A DNA stretch of 64,000 bases, from the NCBI RefSeq assembly GCF_000975095.1, contig NZ_BBRD01000001.1:513263-577262 (forward strand), given 5' to 3'. Of the stretch, positions 24,111 to 33,535 are shown in pieces. Origin of the DNA: Demequina aestuarii. Lineage in GTDB: Bacteria; Actinomycetota; Actinomycetes; Actinomycetales; Demequinaceae. A model generated the notes under the pieces. That model saw only the letters and a list, made by a program, of their open reading frames with translations. It was not told where the DNA came from and ran no database searches. Numbering within the stretch: position 1 is the first letter of the stretch; every line of letters starts with the position of its first letter. The position numbers and the translations under genes were made by a program.

Positions 24111-24464
24111 GTGAAGTCGACTCGTCAGTGCTCCCGTACCTCGTGCTCCCGCCCAGCGGCGGCGACGTTGACGTACGTGTACGCCGATTCGACGGTGGTG
24201 GTGGGGCAGCTGGCTGCCGACGCCGAACCTCACAGTTACGACCTGTGCTCGCATCACGCAGATCGGTTCTCCGCGCCGCGTGGCTGGGATGTGGTGCACA
24301 TCCACCAGGACTTCGTAGACGCCGGGCCCACTCCGGACGATCTCGACGCCCTCGCGCGAGCGGTGCGCGAGGCTGGCAGGCCACGCCCATCGCAGCAGCC
24401 GCCGGCTCCGCTGGCCTCCGAGCCCCGCCGCGGACACCTGCGCGTGGTCTCCGGGGACGCCTGA
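24111..24464 (+). CDS. DUF3499 small zinc-ribbon-like protein
   Basis: A 117-residue protein matching DUF3499 (Rv3258c-type). Cys7, Cys12, Cys46 and His48/49 form a CxxxxC...CxHH arrangement suited to one zinc ion. TYVYADSTVVVGQLA and DVVHI are conserved in the family. Function unknown. The C-terminal third is Pro/Arg-rich and likely disordered. The GTG at 24111 is set by the TAGCGT box 7 bases upstream; no ribosome binding site is present. Confidence 0.82.
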   Translation: MKSTRQCSRTSCSRPAAATLTYVYADSTVVVGQLAADAEPHSYDLCSHHADRFSAPRGWDVVHIHQDFVDAGPTPDDLDALARAVREAGRPRPSQQPPAPLASEPRRGHLRVVSGDA

Positions 24465-24480
24465 ACGCTACCCTGGGCGC

Positions 24481-25899
24481 GTGACCCTGCGCCCTGATCT
24501 CAGCTCCCTCATCAAGTCCTACGACGTCCGCGGCATCGTCGGTGTCTCCCTCACCGTGGACGTCGCTCGTGCGATCGGCGCGGCCTTCGCCGATGCCGTG
24601 GTGCTTCCCGATGGGGAGAGCCAGGTGGTGATCGGCCGCGACATGCGCGACTCGGGGCCCGCCCTGGTCGAGGCGGTGGGTGAGGGCCTGCGTGACCGGG
24701 GAGTCGACGTGATCGACATCGGCCTGTGCTCGACGGACGGCCTCTACCACGCGTCCGGCGCCCTCGAGCGGCCGGGAGTGATGGTGACGGCCTCGCACAA
24801 TCCCGCGGCCTATAACGGCATGAAGCTGTGCCGGCGCCTCGCGCGTGCCGTCGGAGAGAACACCGGGCTGGGCGACGTGCGATCGCTCGCCGCGGACTAC
24901 CTGGCCGACGGCATCCCCGTCGCACCGGACAGGGGCGACGCCGTCGAGCGCGACATGCTCGCCGACTACGCGGCCTTCCTGCGCTCGCTCGTCGATCTGA
25001 GCGCGAATCGCCCCCTGCGCGTCGTGGTGGATGCTGCCAATGCGATGGGGGGGTACACGGTGCCCGCAGTGCTCGGCACGGGCGCCGGACTGCCCGAGCT
25101 GCCGCTCGAGATCATTCCGCTGTACTTCGAGCTCGACGGCACCTTCCCGAACCACGAGGCGAACCCCCTGGACCCCGCGAACCTGGTCGACCTCCAGGCG
25201 GCGGTGCGCGAGACCGGTGCGGACATCGGGCTCGCCTTCGACGGCGACGCCGACCGCTGCTTCGCGGTGGACGAGCGCGGCGAGGTGGTGCCCGCATCGG
25301 CCATCACCGCCCTCGTCGGGCTGCGCGAGAGCGCTCGCGAGCTCGCCGCGGGCCGCACCCCCACGGTCATCCACAACCTGATCTCCTCCCGTGCCGTGCC
25401 TGAGCAGCTCACGGCGGCTGGCGCCACCCCGGTGCGCTCGCGGGTGGGCCACAGCTACATCAAGGCGGAGATGGCGCGCCTCAACGCCGTGTTCGGCGGC
25501 GAGCACTCCGCTCACTTCTACTTCCGTGACTTCTTCTTCGCCGATTCGGGGATGCTCGCCGCGATGCACGTCCTGGCCGCCCTCGGCTCGCAGGAGCGGC
25601 CGCTCTCGGCTCTCCTCGAGTCCCACAGCCCGTACGCGGCGTCCGGAGAGATCAACTCGACAGTCGAGGACGCATCCGCGGCCATCGCCCGCGTGCGTGC
25701 CGAGTTCGCCGATGATTCGATCGAGGTCGATGAGATGGATGGCGTCACGCTGTCGCACTGGCACGCCGAGCCGCGGTGGTGGATCAACATCCGAGCGTCC
25801 AACACTGAGCCGCTGCTGCGGCTCAACTGCGAGGCCGCCGAGCCGATCGAGATGGAGAGGGTGCGCGACGCCGCGCTCGCGGCCATCCGCCATTCCTGA
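24481..25899 (+). CDS. manB: Phosphomannomutase/phosphoglucomutase
   Basis: A 472-residue alpha-D-phosphohexomutase that interconverts mannose-6-phosphate and mannose-1-phosphate, supplying GDP-mannose for envelope glycans. The phosphoserine loop [14 protein letters not shown] has Ser105; the metal loop is FDGDADRC; the sugar-binding loop is GGEHSAH; and the phosphate-binding loop is RASNTEP. TACCCT (24469-24474) precedes the GTG by 6 bases, a leaderless layout. The gene stands in the conserved DUF3499-manB-sahH order. Confidence 0.93.
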   Translation: MTLRPDLSSLIKSYDVRGIVGVSLTVDVARAIGAAFADAVVLPDGESQVVIGRDMRDSGPALVEAVGEGLRDRGVDVIDIGLCSTDGLYHASGALERPGVMVTASHNPAAYNGMKLCRRLARAVGENTGLGDVRSLAADYLADGIPVAPDRGDAVERDMLADYAAFLRSLVDLSANRPLRVVVDAANAMGGYTVPAVLGTGAGLPELPLEIIPLYFELDGTFPNHEANPLDPANLVDLQAAVRETGADIGLAFDGDADRCFAVDERGEVVPASAITALVGLRESARELAAGRTPTVIHNLISSRAVPEQLTAAGATPVRSRVGHSYIKAEMARLNAVFGGEHSAHFYFRDFFFADSGMLAAMHVLAALGSQERPLSALLESHSPYAASGEINSTVEDASAAIARVRAEFADDSIEVDEMDGVTLSHWHAEPRWWINIRASNTEPLLRLNCEAAEPIEMERVRDAALAAIRHS

Positions 25900-25936
25900 A
25901 TCCGCTGTCGACCGCCCGAACCGAGGAGCCCCACCC

Positions 25937-27382
25937 GTGACCCTGACCGACTACGTCATCGCCGATCTATCCCTTGCGGAATCCGGCCGCCACCAGCTTC
26001 GGCTCGCGGAGCAGGAGATGCCGGGCCTGATGCAGCTCCGTGAGGAGTTCGGAGAGTCCCAGCCGCTCGCGGGCGCCCGCATCGCCGGGTCGCTTCACAT
26101 GACCACGCAGACCGCGGTGCTCATCGAGACGCTGACGGCGCTGGGCGCCGACGTCCGCTGGGCGTCGTGCAACGTGTTCTCGACGCAGGACGATGCGGCC
26201 GCGGCTGTGGTCGTGGGCGCGGGCACGTACTCGGCGCCCGACGGCGTGCCCGTGTTCGCGGTCAAGGGCGAGTCGCTCCGCGAGTACTGGGAGTACACGG
26301 ACCGGATCCTCACGTGGGAGGGCCACGACGGCCCCACGCTCATCCTGGACGACGGCGGCGACGCGACCCTGCTGGTCCATGAGGGTGTCAAGGCCGAGCG
26401 CTCCGGCTCCGTGCCGGCACCGCTCGAGGAGGAGGACCCCGCCTACAACGCCGAGGTCGAGTCGATGCGGCACGTGCTGCGCCGCTCGCTGGAGTCGGAC
26501 CCGCAGCGCTTCACGCGCATGGCGGCCGGCATCGTCGGCGTGTCGGAGGAGACCACCACCGGCGTGCACCGGCTCGACCAGATGCACGCCCGCGGTGAAC
26601 TGGCGTTCCCCGCGATCAACGTCAACGACTCGGTGACCAAGTCCAAGTTCGACAACCGCTACGGCATTCGGCACTCGCTGCCTGACGGCATCAACCGTGC
26701 GACCGACGTGCTGATGGGCGGCAAGGTGGCCTTCGTCGCGGGCTACGGCGACGTCGGCAAGGGCGCGGCAGAGGCGCTGCGCGGACAGGGCGCTCGCGTC
26801 GTGGTGAGCGAGGTCGACCCCATCTGCGCACTGCAGGCGGTCATGGATGGCTACGAGGTGGTCCGGATCGAGGACGTCGTGGGCCGCGCCGACTTCTTCA
26901 TCACCACCACCGGCAACAAGGACATCATTCGCGTCGAGCACATGGCTGCGATGAAGGACAAGGCGATCGTGGGCAACGTGGGCCACTTCGACAACGAGAT
27001 CGACATTGCGGGGCTCGCCCGTTCGGGAGCCAAGCATCAGCCCATCAAGCCGCAGGTCGATGAGTGGACGTTTGCGGACGGCCACAGCGTCATCGTGCTG
27101 TCCGAGGGACGGCTGCTCAACTTGGGCAACGCGACCGGTCACCCCAGCTTCGTGATGAGCACCTCGTTCGCGAACCAAGTGCTCGCGCAGATCGAGCTGT
27201 GGGTCAACCTCGAGGCCTACCCGCTGGGCGTGCACCGCCTGCCGAAGGTGCTCGATGAGAAGGTCGCGCGCCTGCACCTCGACGCCCTCGGCGTGCGACT
27301 CACGGAGCTCACTGCGGATCAGGCCGACTATCTGGGTCTGCCGCAGCATGGCCCGTTCAAGTCCGAGCACTACAGGTATTGA
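25937..27382 (+). CDS. ahcY: S-adenosylhomocysteine hydrolase
   Basis: A 481-residue NAD+-dependent enzyme that splits S-adenosylhomocysteine into adenosine and homocysteine in the methyl cycle. The NAD+ loop GYGDVGKG lies at about residue 268; [19 protein letters not shown]-like DVLMGGK and the C-terminal [10 protein letters not shown] (Lys and Tyr reach into the neighbouring subunit's NAD+ site) are all intact. The GTG at 25937 has GAGGAG eight bases upstream. It lies 37 bases after manB and may be cotranscribed. A strong hairpin follows. Confidence 0.97.
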   Translation: MTLTDYVIADLSLAESGRHQLRLAEQEMPGLMQLREEFGESQPLAGARIAGSLHMTTQTAVLIETLTALGADVRWASCNVFSTQDDAAAAVVVGAGTYSAPDGVPVFAVKGESLREYWEYTDRILTWEGHDGPTLILDDGGDATLLVHEGVKAERSGSVPAPLEEEDPAYNAEVESMRHVLRRSLESDPQRFTRMAAGIVGVSEETTTGVHRLDQMHARGELAFPAINVNDSVTKSKFDNRYGIRHSLPDGINRATDVLMGGKVAFVAGYGDVGKGAAEALRGQGARVVVSEVDPICALQAVMDGYEVVRIEDVVGRADFFITTTGNKDIIRVEHMAAMKDKAIVGNVGHFDNEIDIAGLARSGAKHQPIKPQVDEWTFADGHSVIVLSEGRLLNLGNATGHPSFVMSTSFANQVLAQIELWVNLEAYPLGVHRLPKVLDEKVARLHLDALGVRLTELTADQADYLGLPQHGPFKSEHYRY

Positions 27383-27407
27383 CCACCGGGCGGTAGTGAC
27401 TGCAGGC

Positions 27408-27441
27408 GGCCGATGCGTGCGCGACGATGCGCGCATCGGCC
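27408..27441. terminator. Bidirectional terminator between ahcY and the RDD gene
   Basis: A 14-bp stem (10 perfect pairs GGCCGATGCG/CGCATCGGCC, then T-G, G-C, C-G, G-T) closes a 6-base loop. It lies between convergent genes. There is no U tract on either side, as is common in high-G+C actinobacteria. Confidence 0.6.
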
Positions 27442-27454
27442 CTCGGTCAGTGGG

Positions 27455-28282
27455 TCAGTTGACGGCGTCGGGGATGCCGTATGGCAGTGTGCTCACCCGT
27501 GCGGATTCTCCCGCCGCGCGAGCGGAGAGCCGCGACTCGATGGCGGTCTCGCGCGAGCGGCGCTCGGCGAGCACCGCCGCGATCATGTACTCCTGGTGCG
27601 TGCCGACCGGCGGCGCGGGCGAGACGTATTCCGTGAGGCGCTCGGACAATGCGGCGGCGAGGCGGGCGCGCGAGCCCAGGTGCAGGTCATTCGCGCGGGC
27701 AAGGAACATCCGGCACGTGAGCGCAAGCCCGTCCGGCAGTCGGCGGATGTCCGCCGTCGAGGCCCACGCGGCGAGGTGCGGAGGCATGTCGACGGGTGGG
27801 AGGGCGCGCTTGGCGCCGCGCACTCGCATCGCGTACGTGCCCGCGAGCATGTCGCCCAGCCGCTTCGCGCGGGCGGACAGCACGGACACGGTCATCGCCA
27901 GCATGCCCAGCGTGCCGAACACCTCGACCAGTCCCACGAGCGACCGCGTGAACGCATGGCGGAACGAGACGGGCCCGCCGTCGTCGCGCACGACGCGCAG
28001 ACCGGTGGCGTAGCGGCCCGGAGAGCGGCCGCGGGTGAGGGTCTCGACCAGCGCCGGCACGAGCACGAGCATCACGACCGCAGCGATGATCAGCAGCGCC
28101 CGGACGAGTGCCTCGTTGAGCGGGATCACGGCCCGCTCGACGGCCGCGATCGCCAGCAGGGCGGGGACGCCGTAGGCGACAAGATCGATGATGCCGGACA
28201 GCATCCGCATCGTCACCGAGGCCGCACCGGTGCTGAGCACCACGCCTTCGCCCGTGAGGATCTCGTCGTCGATCTCGTCCAC
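27455..28282 (-). CDS. RDD family membrane protein
   Basis: A 275-residue protein. Residues about 20-160 form the RDD domain with three or four membrane helices; TRGRSPGRYATGLRVVRDDGG and AKRLGDMLAGTYAMR are the conserved Arg/Asp-rich pieces. The C-terminal 110 residues are soluble and specific to the actinobacterial group that sits beside SpoIIM/DUF58/MoxR genes. Transport function is assumed for RDD proteins but not established. The GTG at 28282 has GAGAGGGAG six bases upstream. Confidence 0.85.
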   Translation of the reverse strand: MDEIDDEILTGEGVVLSTGAASVTMRMLSGIIDLVAYGVPALLAIAAVERAVIPLNEALVRALLIIAAVVMLVLVPALVETLTRGRSPGRYATGLRVVRDDGGPVSFRHAFTRSLVGLVEVFGTLGMLAMTVSVLSARAKRLGDMLAGTYAMRVRGAKRALPPVDMPPHLAAWASTADIRRLPDGLALTCRMFLARANDLHLGSRARLAAALSERLTEYVSPAPPVGTHQEYMIAAVLAERRSRETAIESRLSARAAGESARVSTLPYGIPDAVN

Positions 28283-28323
28283 CGTGTACTCCCTCTCCGC
28301 CGCTCCTATGGCATCGTAGCGGC

Positions 28324-29319
28324 GTGGACATCGACGCTTTCTCCCAGGCTCGCGAGGCCCGCTGGGCTCGTCTGAAGGACCTCTCCGGCCGGCGCCGCCT
28401 CACAGGCGAGGAGGCCGACGAGCTCACCCGTCTGTACCAGTCGACGTCCGGAGACCTGTCCGCGATCCGTTCCGCGGCCCCTGAGCCCGGCCTGGTCACT
28501 CGACTGTCGATCCTGCTCGCCGGTGCGCGCGTGTGGCTCACGGGCGCGCACGAGGTGTCGACTCACGGCCTTCGCCATTACTTGACGCTGGGGCTGGCCG
28601 CCGCGTTCTACCGGGTGCGGTGGTGGGGAGTCATCGTCTTCGCGGCGGTGGTGGCCATGGCCGCAGTGTCGGCGTGGTGGACCGTGACCCACCCCGGGGC
28701 TCTCGCACTCGTCGGGACGCCCGAGGAGCGGGCGGCCGTCGCCGAGCTCGAGTTCGCGAGCTACTACTACGAGTACGACTCCTCGTCGTTCGCCGCGACG
28801 GTGTGGACCAATAACGGACTCATCGCGCTGCAGTGCATCGCCTTGGGCATCACCGGGTTCTTCCCGATTCTCCTCATGTACAACACGGTCATCCAGCTGG
28901 GAGTCGCCGCCGCCGTGATGGCCGAGGCCGGGCTGCTCGACATCTTCCTCCAGCTGATCATCCCGCACGGTCTGCTCGAGCTGAGCGCCGTGTTCGTGGC
29001 CGCTGGCGCGGGCCTCCGGCTGTTCTGGACGATGCTCGTGCCCGGGGACCGCGCGCGCGGAGAGGCTCTCGCGCAGGAGGGCCGCATCGCCGTGAGCGTC
29101 GGCATCGGGCTCGTCGGAGTGCTGTTCCTGTCGGGACTGATCGAGGGATTCGTGACCGGGTCGCACATGCCGTGGTCCGTGAAGATCGCGATCGGCTCGC
29201 TGGCATTCGGGGCGTTCTGGCTCTACGTCTTCGTGATCGGCCGCCACGCGGTCGCCTCGCAGATCACGGGGGACTCCGAGGGGGACTTCGCCACTGACAC
29301 CGCCGCGGTCGTCGGCTGA
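28324..29319 (+). CDS. SpoIIM-like (DUF95) membrane protein
   Basis: A 331-residue protein with an N-terminal soluble helical domain (1-95) and about six transmembrane helices (from 100 on). LTGEEADELTRLYQSTSGDLS and the membrane segment IPHGLLELSAVFVAAGAGLRL (here HGxxE) are the family signatures. Despite the name, homologues occur in non-sporulating bacteria next to RDD and MoxR/DUF58 genes, with unknown function. The gene is divergent from the RDD gene with only 41 bases between them. Confidence 0.85.
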   Translation: MDIDAFSQAREARWARLKDLSGRRRLTGEEADELTRLYQSTSGDLSAIRSAAPEPGLVTRLSILLAGARVWLTGAHEVSTHGLRHYLTLGLAAAFYRVRWWGVIVFAAVVAMAAVSAWWTVTHPGALALVGTPEERAAVAELEFASYYYEYDSSSFAATVWTNNGLIALQCIALGITGFFPILLMYNTVIQLGVAAAVMAEAGLLDIFLQLIIPHGLLELSAVFVAAGAGLRLFWTMLVPGDRARGEALAQEGRIAVSVGIGLVGVLFLSGLIEGFVTGSHMPWSVKIAIGSLAFGAFWLYVFVIGRHAVASQITGDSEGDFATDTAAVVG

Positions 29320-29332
29320 GGACTCAGCGGCG

Positions 29333-30625
29333 CTACAGCTTCCCCGAGGCCTTGAGGTCGAGGTAGCGGTCGGCCACGGCCGGTGCGAGGTCGTCCGGCA
29401 GCGCGGTGAGCACGTCCGCGCCCAGTTCGCGCACCCGCGCCGCAACCGCGTCCTGCTCGAGTGCTCCCCGTGCGGCCGCGCCCGCGGCGTAGAGGTCGTG
29501 CATGTCGTCGCGGCCTCGTTCCAGCGCGCGCACCTCGGGGTCGTCGACGGAGGCGAGAACGACGGCATGGCTGCGCGCGATGGCCGCGACGGCGTCGAGC
29601 ATGCCGCCATCGACGGCGGAGGCATCGAGCGTCGTCATGAGCACGACGAGCGCGCGCTGGGACAGGCGGGACTGGACCAGCCGTGCCACAGCGGGCCAGT
29701 CGGGTTCCACGAGCGCGGGCTCGACGGTCGACAGTGCGTCCGCGAGGACAGGCATCATCGCGGGTCCGGACACGCCCATCGCGCGCGCTCGCTCGACGCG
29801 GTCGAACGCGCTCACCTGGACGCGGTCGCCCGCCTTGGACGCGAGAGCGGATAGCAGCAGCGCCGCCTCGATGGAGGCGTCGATGCGCGGAGCGTCCCCC
29901 ACGCGGGCGGCGGAGAGCCGCGCAGTGTCGAGCACGATCATGACCCGCCGGTCGCGCTCGGGGCGGTAGGTCTTCACCAGCACCTCGGCACGCCGCGCGC
30001 TCGCGCGCCAGTCGATGGCACGGACGTCATCCCCGATCACATACTCGCGCAGGGAATCGAACTCGGACCCCGCGCCCTTCAGCTGCACCGCTGTCTGACC
30101 GTCGATCTCGCGCAGGCGGGCGAGCCGGGACGGCAGGTGCTTGCGCGAGGCGAACTCCGGGAGCACCCGCAGCGTCGCCGGTGCCTCGATCGAACGCTGC
30201 CTGCCCGCGAGCCGCAGCGGTCCCGCCACGCGCACCGTGACGACGTCCGCTCGCCGGTCCCCGCGACGCGTGGGGCGCATCGGCGTGACGCACACCGTCG
30301 CCTCGCCCGGCGCCAGCCGGAAGCGGTGGCGATTGCCCGTGGCCCCGGCGGACGGCTGCCACGCGTCGCGCACGGTCCCCGAGACCACCCTGCTCCCCAG
30401 GTTCACGACCTCGAGCTCCACCGCGGTGGACTCGGTCAGCCGGACGGCGCGAGGCGCGCTGCGCCTGACGCCGAGAATCCCAGGCTTGGCCGCGAGCGCA
30501 GCATCCAGGCACGCCAGCGCGATGACGCCGATCACCCACACCCACGCGAAGGCGCGCTCCTGCACCCACATCGCGGGCACGGCGCCGATCGCGCTGAGCG
30601 CCACTGTCCAACCGGTGATGTACAT
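29333..30625 (-). CDS. DUF58 domain protein (BatA/vWA-like partner of MoxR)
   Basis: A 430-residue protein with two N-terminal membrane helices (about 5-50), a beta-rich segment, and the DUF58 core FDSLREYVIGDDVRAIDW followed by a von Willebrand A-like region (VMIVLDTARLSA). DUF58 proteins are typical partners of MoxR ATPases, which are thought to insert metal or remodel them. The ATG at 30625 lies 2 bases after the moxR stop. It is the last gene of the five-gene operon. Confidence 0.88.
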   Translation of the reverse strand: MYITGWTVALSAIGAVPAMWVQERAFAWVWVIGVIALACLDAALAAKPGILGVRRSAPRAVRLTESTAVELEVVNLGSRVVSGTVRDAWQPSAGATGNRHRFRLAPGEATVCVTPMRPTRRGDRRADVVTVRVAGPLRLAGRQRSIEAPATLRVLPEFASRKHLPSRLARLREIDGQTAVQLKGAGSEFDSLREYVIGDDVRAIDWRASARRAEVLVKTYRPERDRRVMIVLDTARLSAARVGDAPRIDASIEAALLLSALASKAGDRVQVSAFDRVERARAMGVSGPAMMPVLADALSTVEPALVEPDWPAVARLVQSRLSQRALVVLMTTLDASAVDGGMLDAVAAIARSHAVVLASVDDPEVRALERGRDDMHDLYAAGAAARGALEQDAVAARVRELGADVLTALPDDLAPAVADRYLDLKASGKL

Positions 30626-30627
30626 CG

Positions 30628-31638
30628 TCAGCGCGGCACCGGGACGCTCGCGAGCACCGAGGCCAGCACGGCGGCCGTGGTGACGCCCTCGAGTTCTGCC
30701 TCCGCGCGCATCTGGATCCGGTGGCTGAGGGCCCATTCGGCGAGCGCCTTGACGTCGTCGGGCGTGACGAAGGTGCCGCCGCGCATCCACGCCCACGCTC
30801 GCGCGGTGCTGAGCAGGGCCGTCGCTCCTCGGGGGGAGACTCCGAGGGCGACCGAGGGGGCCTCTCGCGTCGCGCGGCAGATGTCGACCACGTAGCCCGC
30901 GACCTCGTCGGAGACCGCGACCTGCGACACGGCCGCGCGTCCGGCCTCGAGATCCGCGATCGTCGCGACGGCGGTGACCCCGGCCGCCTCCAGGTTGCGA
31001 GGGTCGAAGCCGTCGGCGTGGCGACGCAGCACGTCGATCTCATCGTGTCGCGCGGGCATGCGCACCGGGAGCTTGAGGAGGAACCGATCCAGCTGGGCCT
31101 CGGGGAGCGGATACGTGCCCTCGTACTCGACGGGGTTCTGGGTCGCGATCACGAGGAACGGGTCCGGAAGGGCGCGAGCCTCGCCGTCGACCGTGACCTG
31201 GCGCTCTTCCATCGACTCGAGCAGAGATGACTGGGTCTTGGGAGGGGTGCGGTTGATCTCGTCGGCGAGCAGCAGGTTGGTGAACACGGGCCCCTCCCGG
31301 AACGAGAACGCCGCCGTGCGCGCGTCGTACACGAGCGACCCGGTGACGTCTCCCGGCATGAGGTCGGGCGTGAACTGGACGCGCTTGGAGTCCAGGCCGA
31401 TCGTGCGCGCGAGCGTGCGCACCATCAGCGTCTTGGCCACGCCGGGCACGCCCTCGAGCAGCACGTGGCCGCGGCACAGCAAGGCGATGACCAGACCGGT
31501 GACCACCTGGTCCTGGCCCACCACGGCCCTTCCGACCTCGGTGCGGATGCGTGACAGCGCCTCGCGTGCGCTGTCGGCATCGCCGCCGGCGGGGGTCGTC
31601 TCGGAGGTCGGGCGTGGGGAGTCAGGGGTATCGGTCAC
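30628..31638 (-). CDS. MoxR-family AAA+ ATPase
   Basis: A 336-residue AAA+ chaperone-like ATPase. Walker A GVPGVAKT (63-70), Walker B LLLADEINRTPPK, sensor 1 region VIATQNPVEYEGTYPLPEAQLDRF, and sensor 2 region ALGVSPRGATALL identify the MoxR group. The GTG at 31638 overlaps the DUF4350 stop by four bases (GTGA). The Ala in place of Gly before Lys in the P-loop is normal for MoxR. Confidence 0.95.
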   Translation of the reverse strand: MTDTPDSPRPTSETTPAGGDADSAREALSRIRTEVGRAVVGQDQVVTGLVIALLCRGHVLLEGVPGVAKTLMVRTLARTIGLDSKRVQFTPDLMPGDVTGSLVYDARTAAFSFREGPVFTNLLLADEINRTPPKTQSSLLESMEERQVTVDGEARALPDPFLVIATQNPVEYEGTYPLPEAQLDRFLLKLPVRMPARHDEIDVLRRHADGFDPRNLEAAGVTAVATIADLEAGRAAVSQVAVSDEVAGYVVDICRATREAPSVALGVSPRGATALLSTARAWAWMRGGTFVTPDDVKALAEWALSHRIQMRAEAELEGVTTAAVLASVLASVPVPR

Positions 31639-32900
31639 GGTCGGTGAACCTCACTTTCCAGGGTGTCCAGCTCTTGGATGATGCTCATCATGGTGGAGTC
31701 GTCGGTGGGCGGTGCGCCGTAGAGAATGCGATCGACGTCGCTCTCGTCGCGGTTCGCGGCGCGGGCCACCGCAGGGACGAGTCCCGTCCGTCCTGCCGCG
31801 CGCGGCACGCCCAGCCGGCGTGCCATCCGTGCGGCGGCGGTGGCGCGAAGAGCAGCGGTCGCCCGCCCGCTGGCGCGCGAGCGGCGGTAGAGTCGTGCGC
31901 GCCCTCGCGTCGCCTCGGACGCCCGCACGATCACCGGCAGCGGTTCGCGCACGAGCGGGCCGAACCTGCGGGCTCGCCACCACGCCGCCACGAGGGCGGT
32001 GAGCGCCAGCAGGTAGACGGCGCTGCCGGTACCAGGAGGCAGGAAGTCGGGGTTGGCCTCGATCTCGGTGGGCGGAACCGCGCCATCAGCGCCATTGTCC
32101 CCGTCGCCGTCCCCGTCGCTCCACGTCAGCGTCGACGGGTCGAACAGGTCGCCGACGTACCAGACCACCGTCTCGTGGCGCCCGAGGGCCCGCAGCGCGA
32201 GTGCGGCGTTGCCGTCCTCCGCGAGGTGCTCGTTCGTGACGAGCGGCCACGACGCGATCAGCGTGACGCGGCGGTCGCCGTCGTCGACCACGGCGTACGC
32301 GTGGCTGCCGTAGTCGTTCGGGAAGCACAGCATCCCGTCCGGGCCAGGATCGCCAGCCAGCCCCGTGTCCGCGACTCGCACGCTCTCGGCCGCCACCGCA
32401 TCCGGATCCTCGCATGCGGCAGCGACGGGCGCGGCGTCGAGCGATGGCTCGACGGACAGCGCCGGAGCGATGCGGTCGACCACGCTCTGCGACGGGTCGA
32501 TCAGGACGAGGTCTCCCGGATACTCGATGAGCGCGTCGATCTGGTACTCGGCCATGGGCTCGGTGCCCGCGACCGCGAGCGTGGTCGTCCCAGGTGAGTC
32601 GATGCGCGCATCGGCCATGGTCCCGATCTGGCGCACGTCCACACCTTGGGCCCGCAGCACCTGGGCCAGCGCCCGGGTGCCGCTGGGAGTCGCGTTGTCC
32701 GTCGACAGCGGCGTGTAGTCCTCGGGGCGCGAGGTCCAGATCAGCGTCACGATGAGCACGACGAACAGCGCGGCGGCGCTCAGCACGACGGGCCGCCGAC
32801 GTGCGCGCGTCACCAGACCCGCATCGTCGTCCGCGCGGCTGAAGCCTGGGGAGGATGGCGCGGGTCGCGTGCGCGCGCTGTCCACGGATGCGGTGCTCAC
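31635..32900 (-). CDS. DUF4350 membrane-anchored protein
   Basis: A 421-residue protein: an N-terminal disordered stretch, one transmembrane helix (about 38-58), an extracytoplasmic DUF4350 domain (about 70-260, with DNATPSGTRALAQVLRAQGVDV and WPLVTNEHLAEDGNAALALR), a second helix (about 290-308) and a cytoplasmic helical tail. The fold resembles a class I glutamine amidotransferase-like domain; function unknown. The GTG at 32900 overlaps the DUF4129 stop (GTGA), placing it in the coupled operon with moxR. Confidence 0.82.
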   Translation of the reverse strand: MSTASVDSARTRPAPSSPGFSRADDDAGLVTRARRRPVVLSAAALFVVLIVTLIWTSRPEDYTPLSTDNATPSGTRALAQVLRAQGVDVRQIGTMADARIDSPGTTTLAVAGTEPMAEYQIDALIEYPGDLVLIDPSQSVVDRIAPALSVEPSLDAAPVAAACEDPDAVAAESVRVADTGLAGDPGPDGMLCFPNDYGSHAYAVVDDGDRRVTLIASWPLVTNEHLAEDGNAALALRALGRHETVVWYVGDLFDPSTLTWSDGDGDGDNGADGAVPPTEIEANPDFLPPGTGSAVYLLALTALVAAWWRARRFGPLVREPLPVIVRASEATRGRARLYRRSRASGRATAALRATAAARMARRLGVPRAAGRTGLVPAVARAANRDESDVDRILYGAPPTDDSTMMSIIQELDTLESEVHRP

Positions 32901-33532
32901 GCCGTGGCCTCGGCCCGTGCTCCGGGACGCGCGTGGACGAGCGACTCGTACGTCGCGCGCGCGTGATCCGCGTCGGTTCTGGTGAGCCCGCCCGAGCCGT
33001 ACCGGGCGACGTCGAAGCTCTCGGCGTCGACCGCGACGGCTCCCGCGAGGTCCGGGACCGCTGTCTCGATCCGCACGGCGGCCTCGCGCGCGGTGGCTCC
33101 GGGTGAGTCGACGATCATGCGCCGCTCCTCCATGAGCCGCACCGCGGCGCGGAACCATTCCATGGCCGCGAGGTCCCACTGGGCCGCGTCTCCGGCCGTG
33201 GCCGCCGCGTCGCGGATCTGCTGAGAGGACCGACCGTCGTCGTCGAACACCGCACCCGCGACGGCGGCACGGCGGGAGCGCCGGAGGGGTCCGAGCACGA
33301 GCCACACGATGATCGCGACGGCAGCGACCGCGAGCACCACGATGAGGATGGTGCCGAGCGGGCCGATCGCGCCCCCCAGCGAGCCCACGCCGTCGAACAG
33401 CTCCTGCAGCCACTGGAGAAAGCTCTCGAACCAGGTGGTGCCCTGGTCGAGGTACTCGGCCTTCGCCAGCTCCTCGCGCGCCCATTCGCGCGCGCTGTCG
33501 GAGTCAGGTGTGACGGGAATGTCGACGCGCAT
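32897..33532 (-). CDS. DUF4129 membrane protein
   Basis: A 211-residue protein with one central transmembrane helix (about 55-78) and a C-terminal DUF4129 domain (WDLAAMEWFRAAVRLMEERRM). In other bacteria DUF4129 is fused to transglutaminase-like proteins encoded beside MoxR and DUF58. The ATG is 3 bases after the upstream stop, and its own stop overlaps the DUF4350 start, so the whole operon is translationally linked. Confidence 0.82.
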   Translation of the reverse strand: MRVDIPVTPDSDSAREWAREELAKAEYLDQGTTWFESFLQWLQELFDGVGSLGGAIGPLGTILIVVLAVAAVAIIVWLVLGPLRRSRRAAVAGAVFDDDGRSSQQIRDAAATAGDAAQWDLAAMEWFRAAVRLMEERRMIVDSPGATAREAAVRIETAVPDLAGAVAVDAESFDVARYGSGGLTRTDADHARATYESLVHARPGARAEATA

Positions 33533-33535
33533 CTG

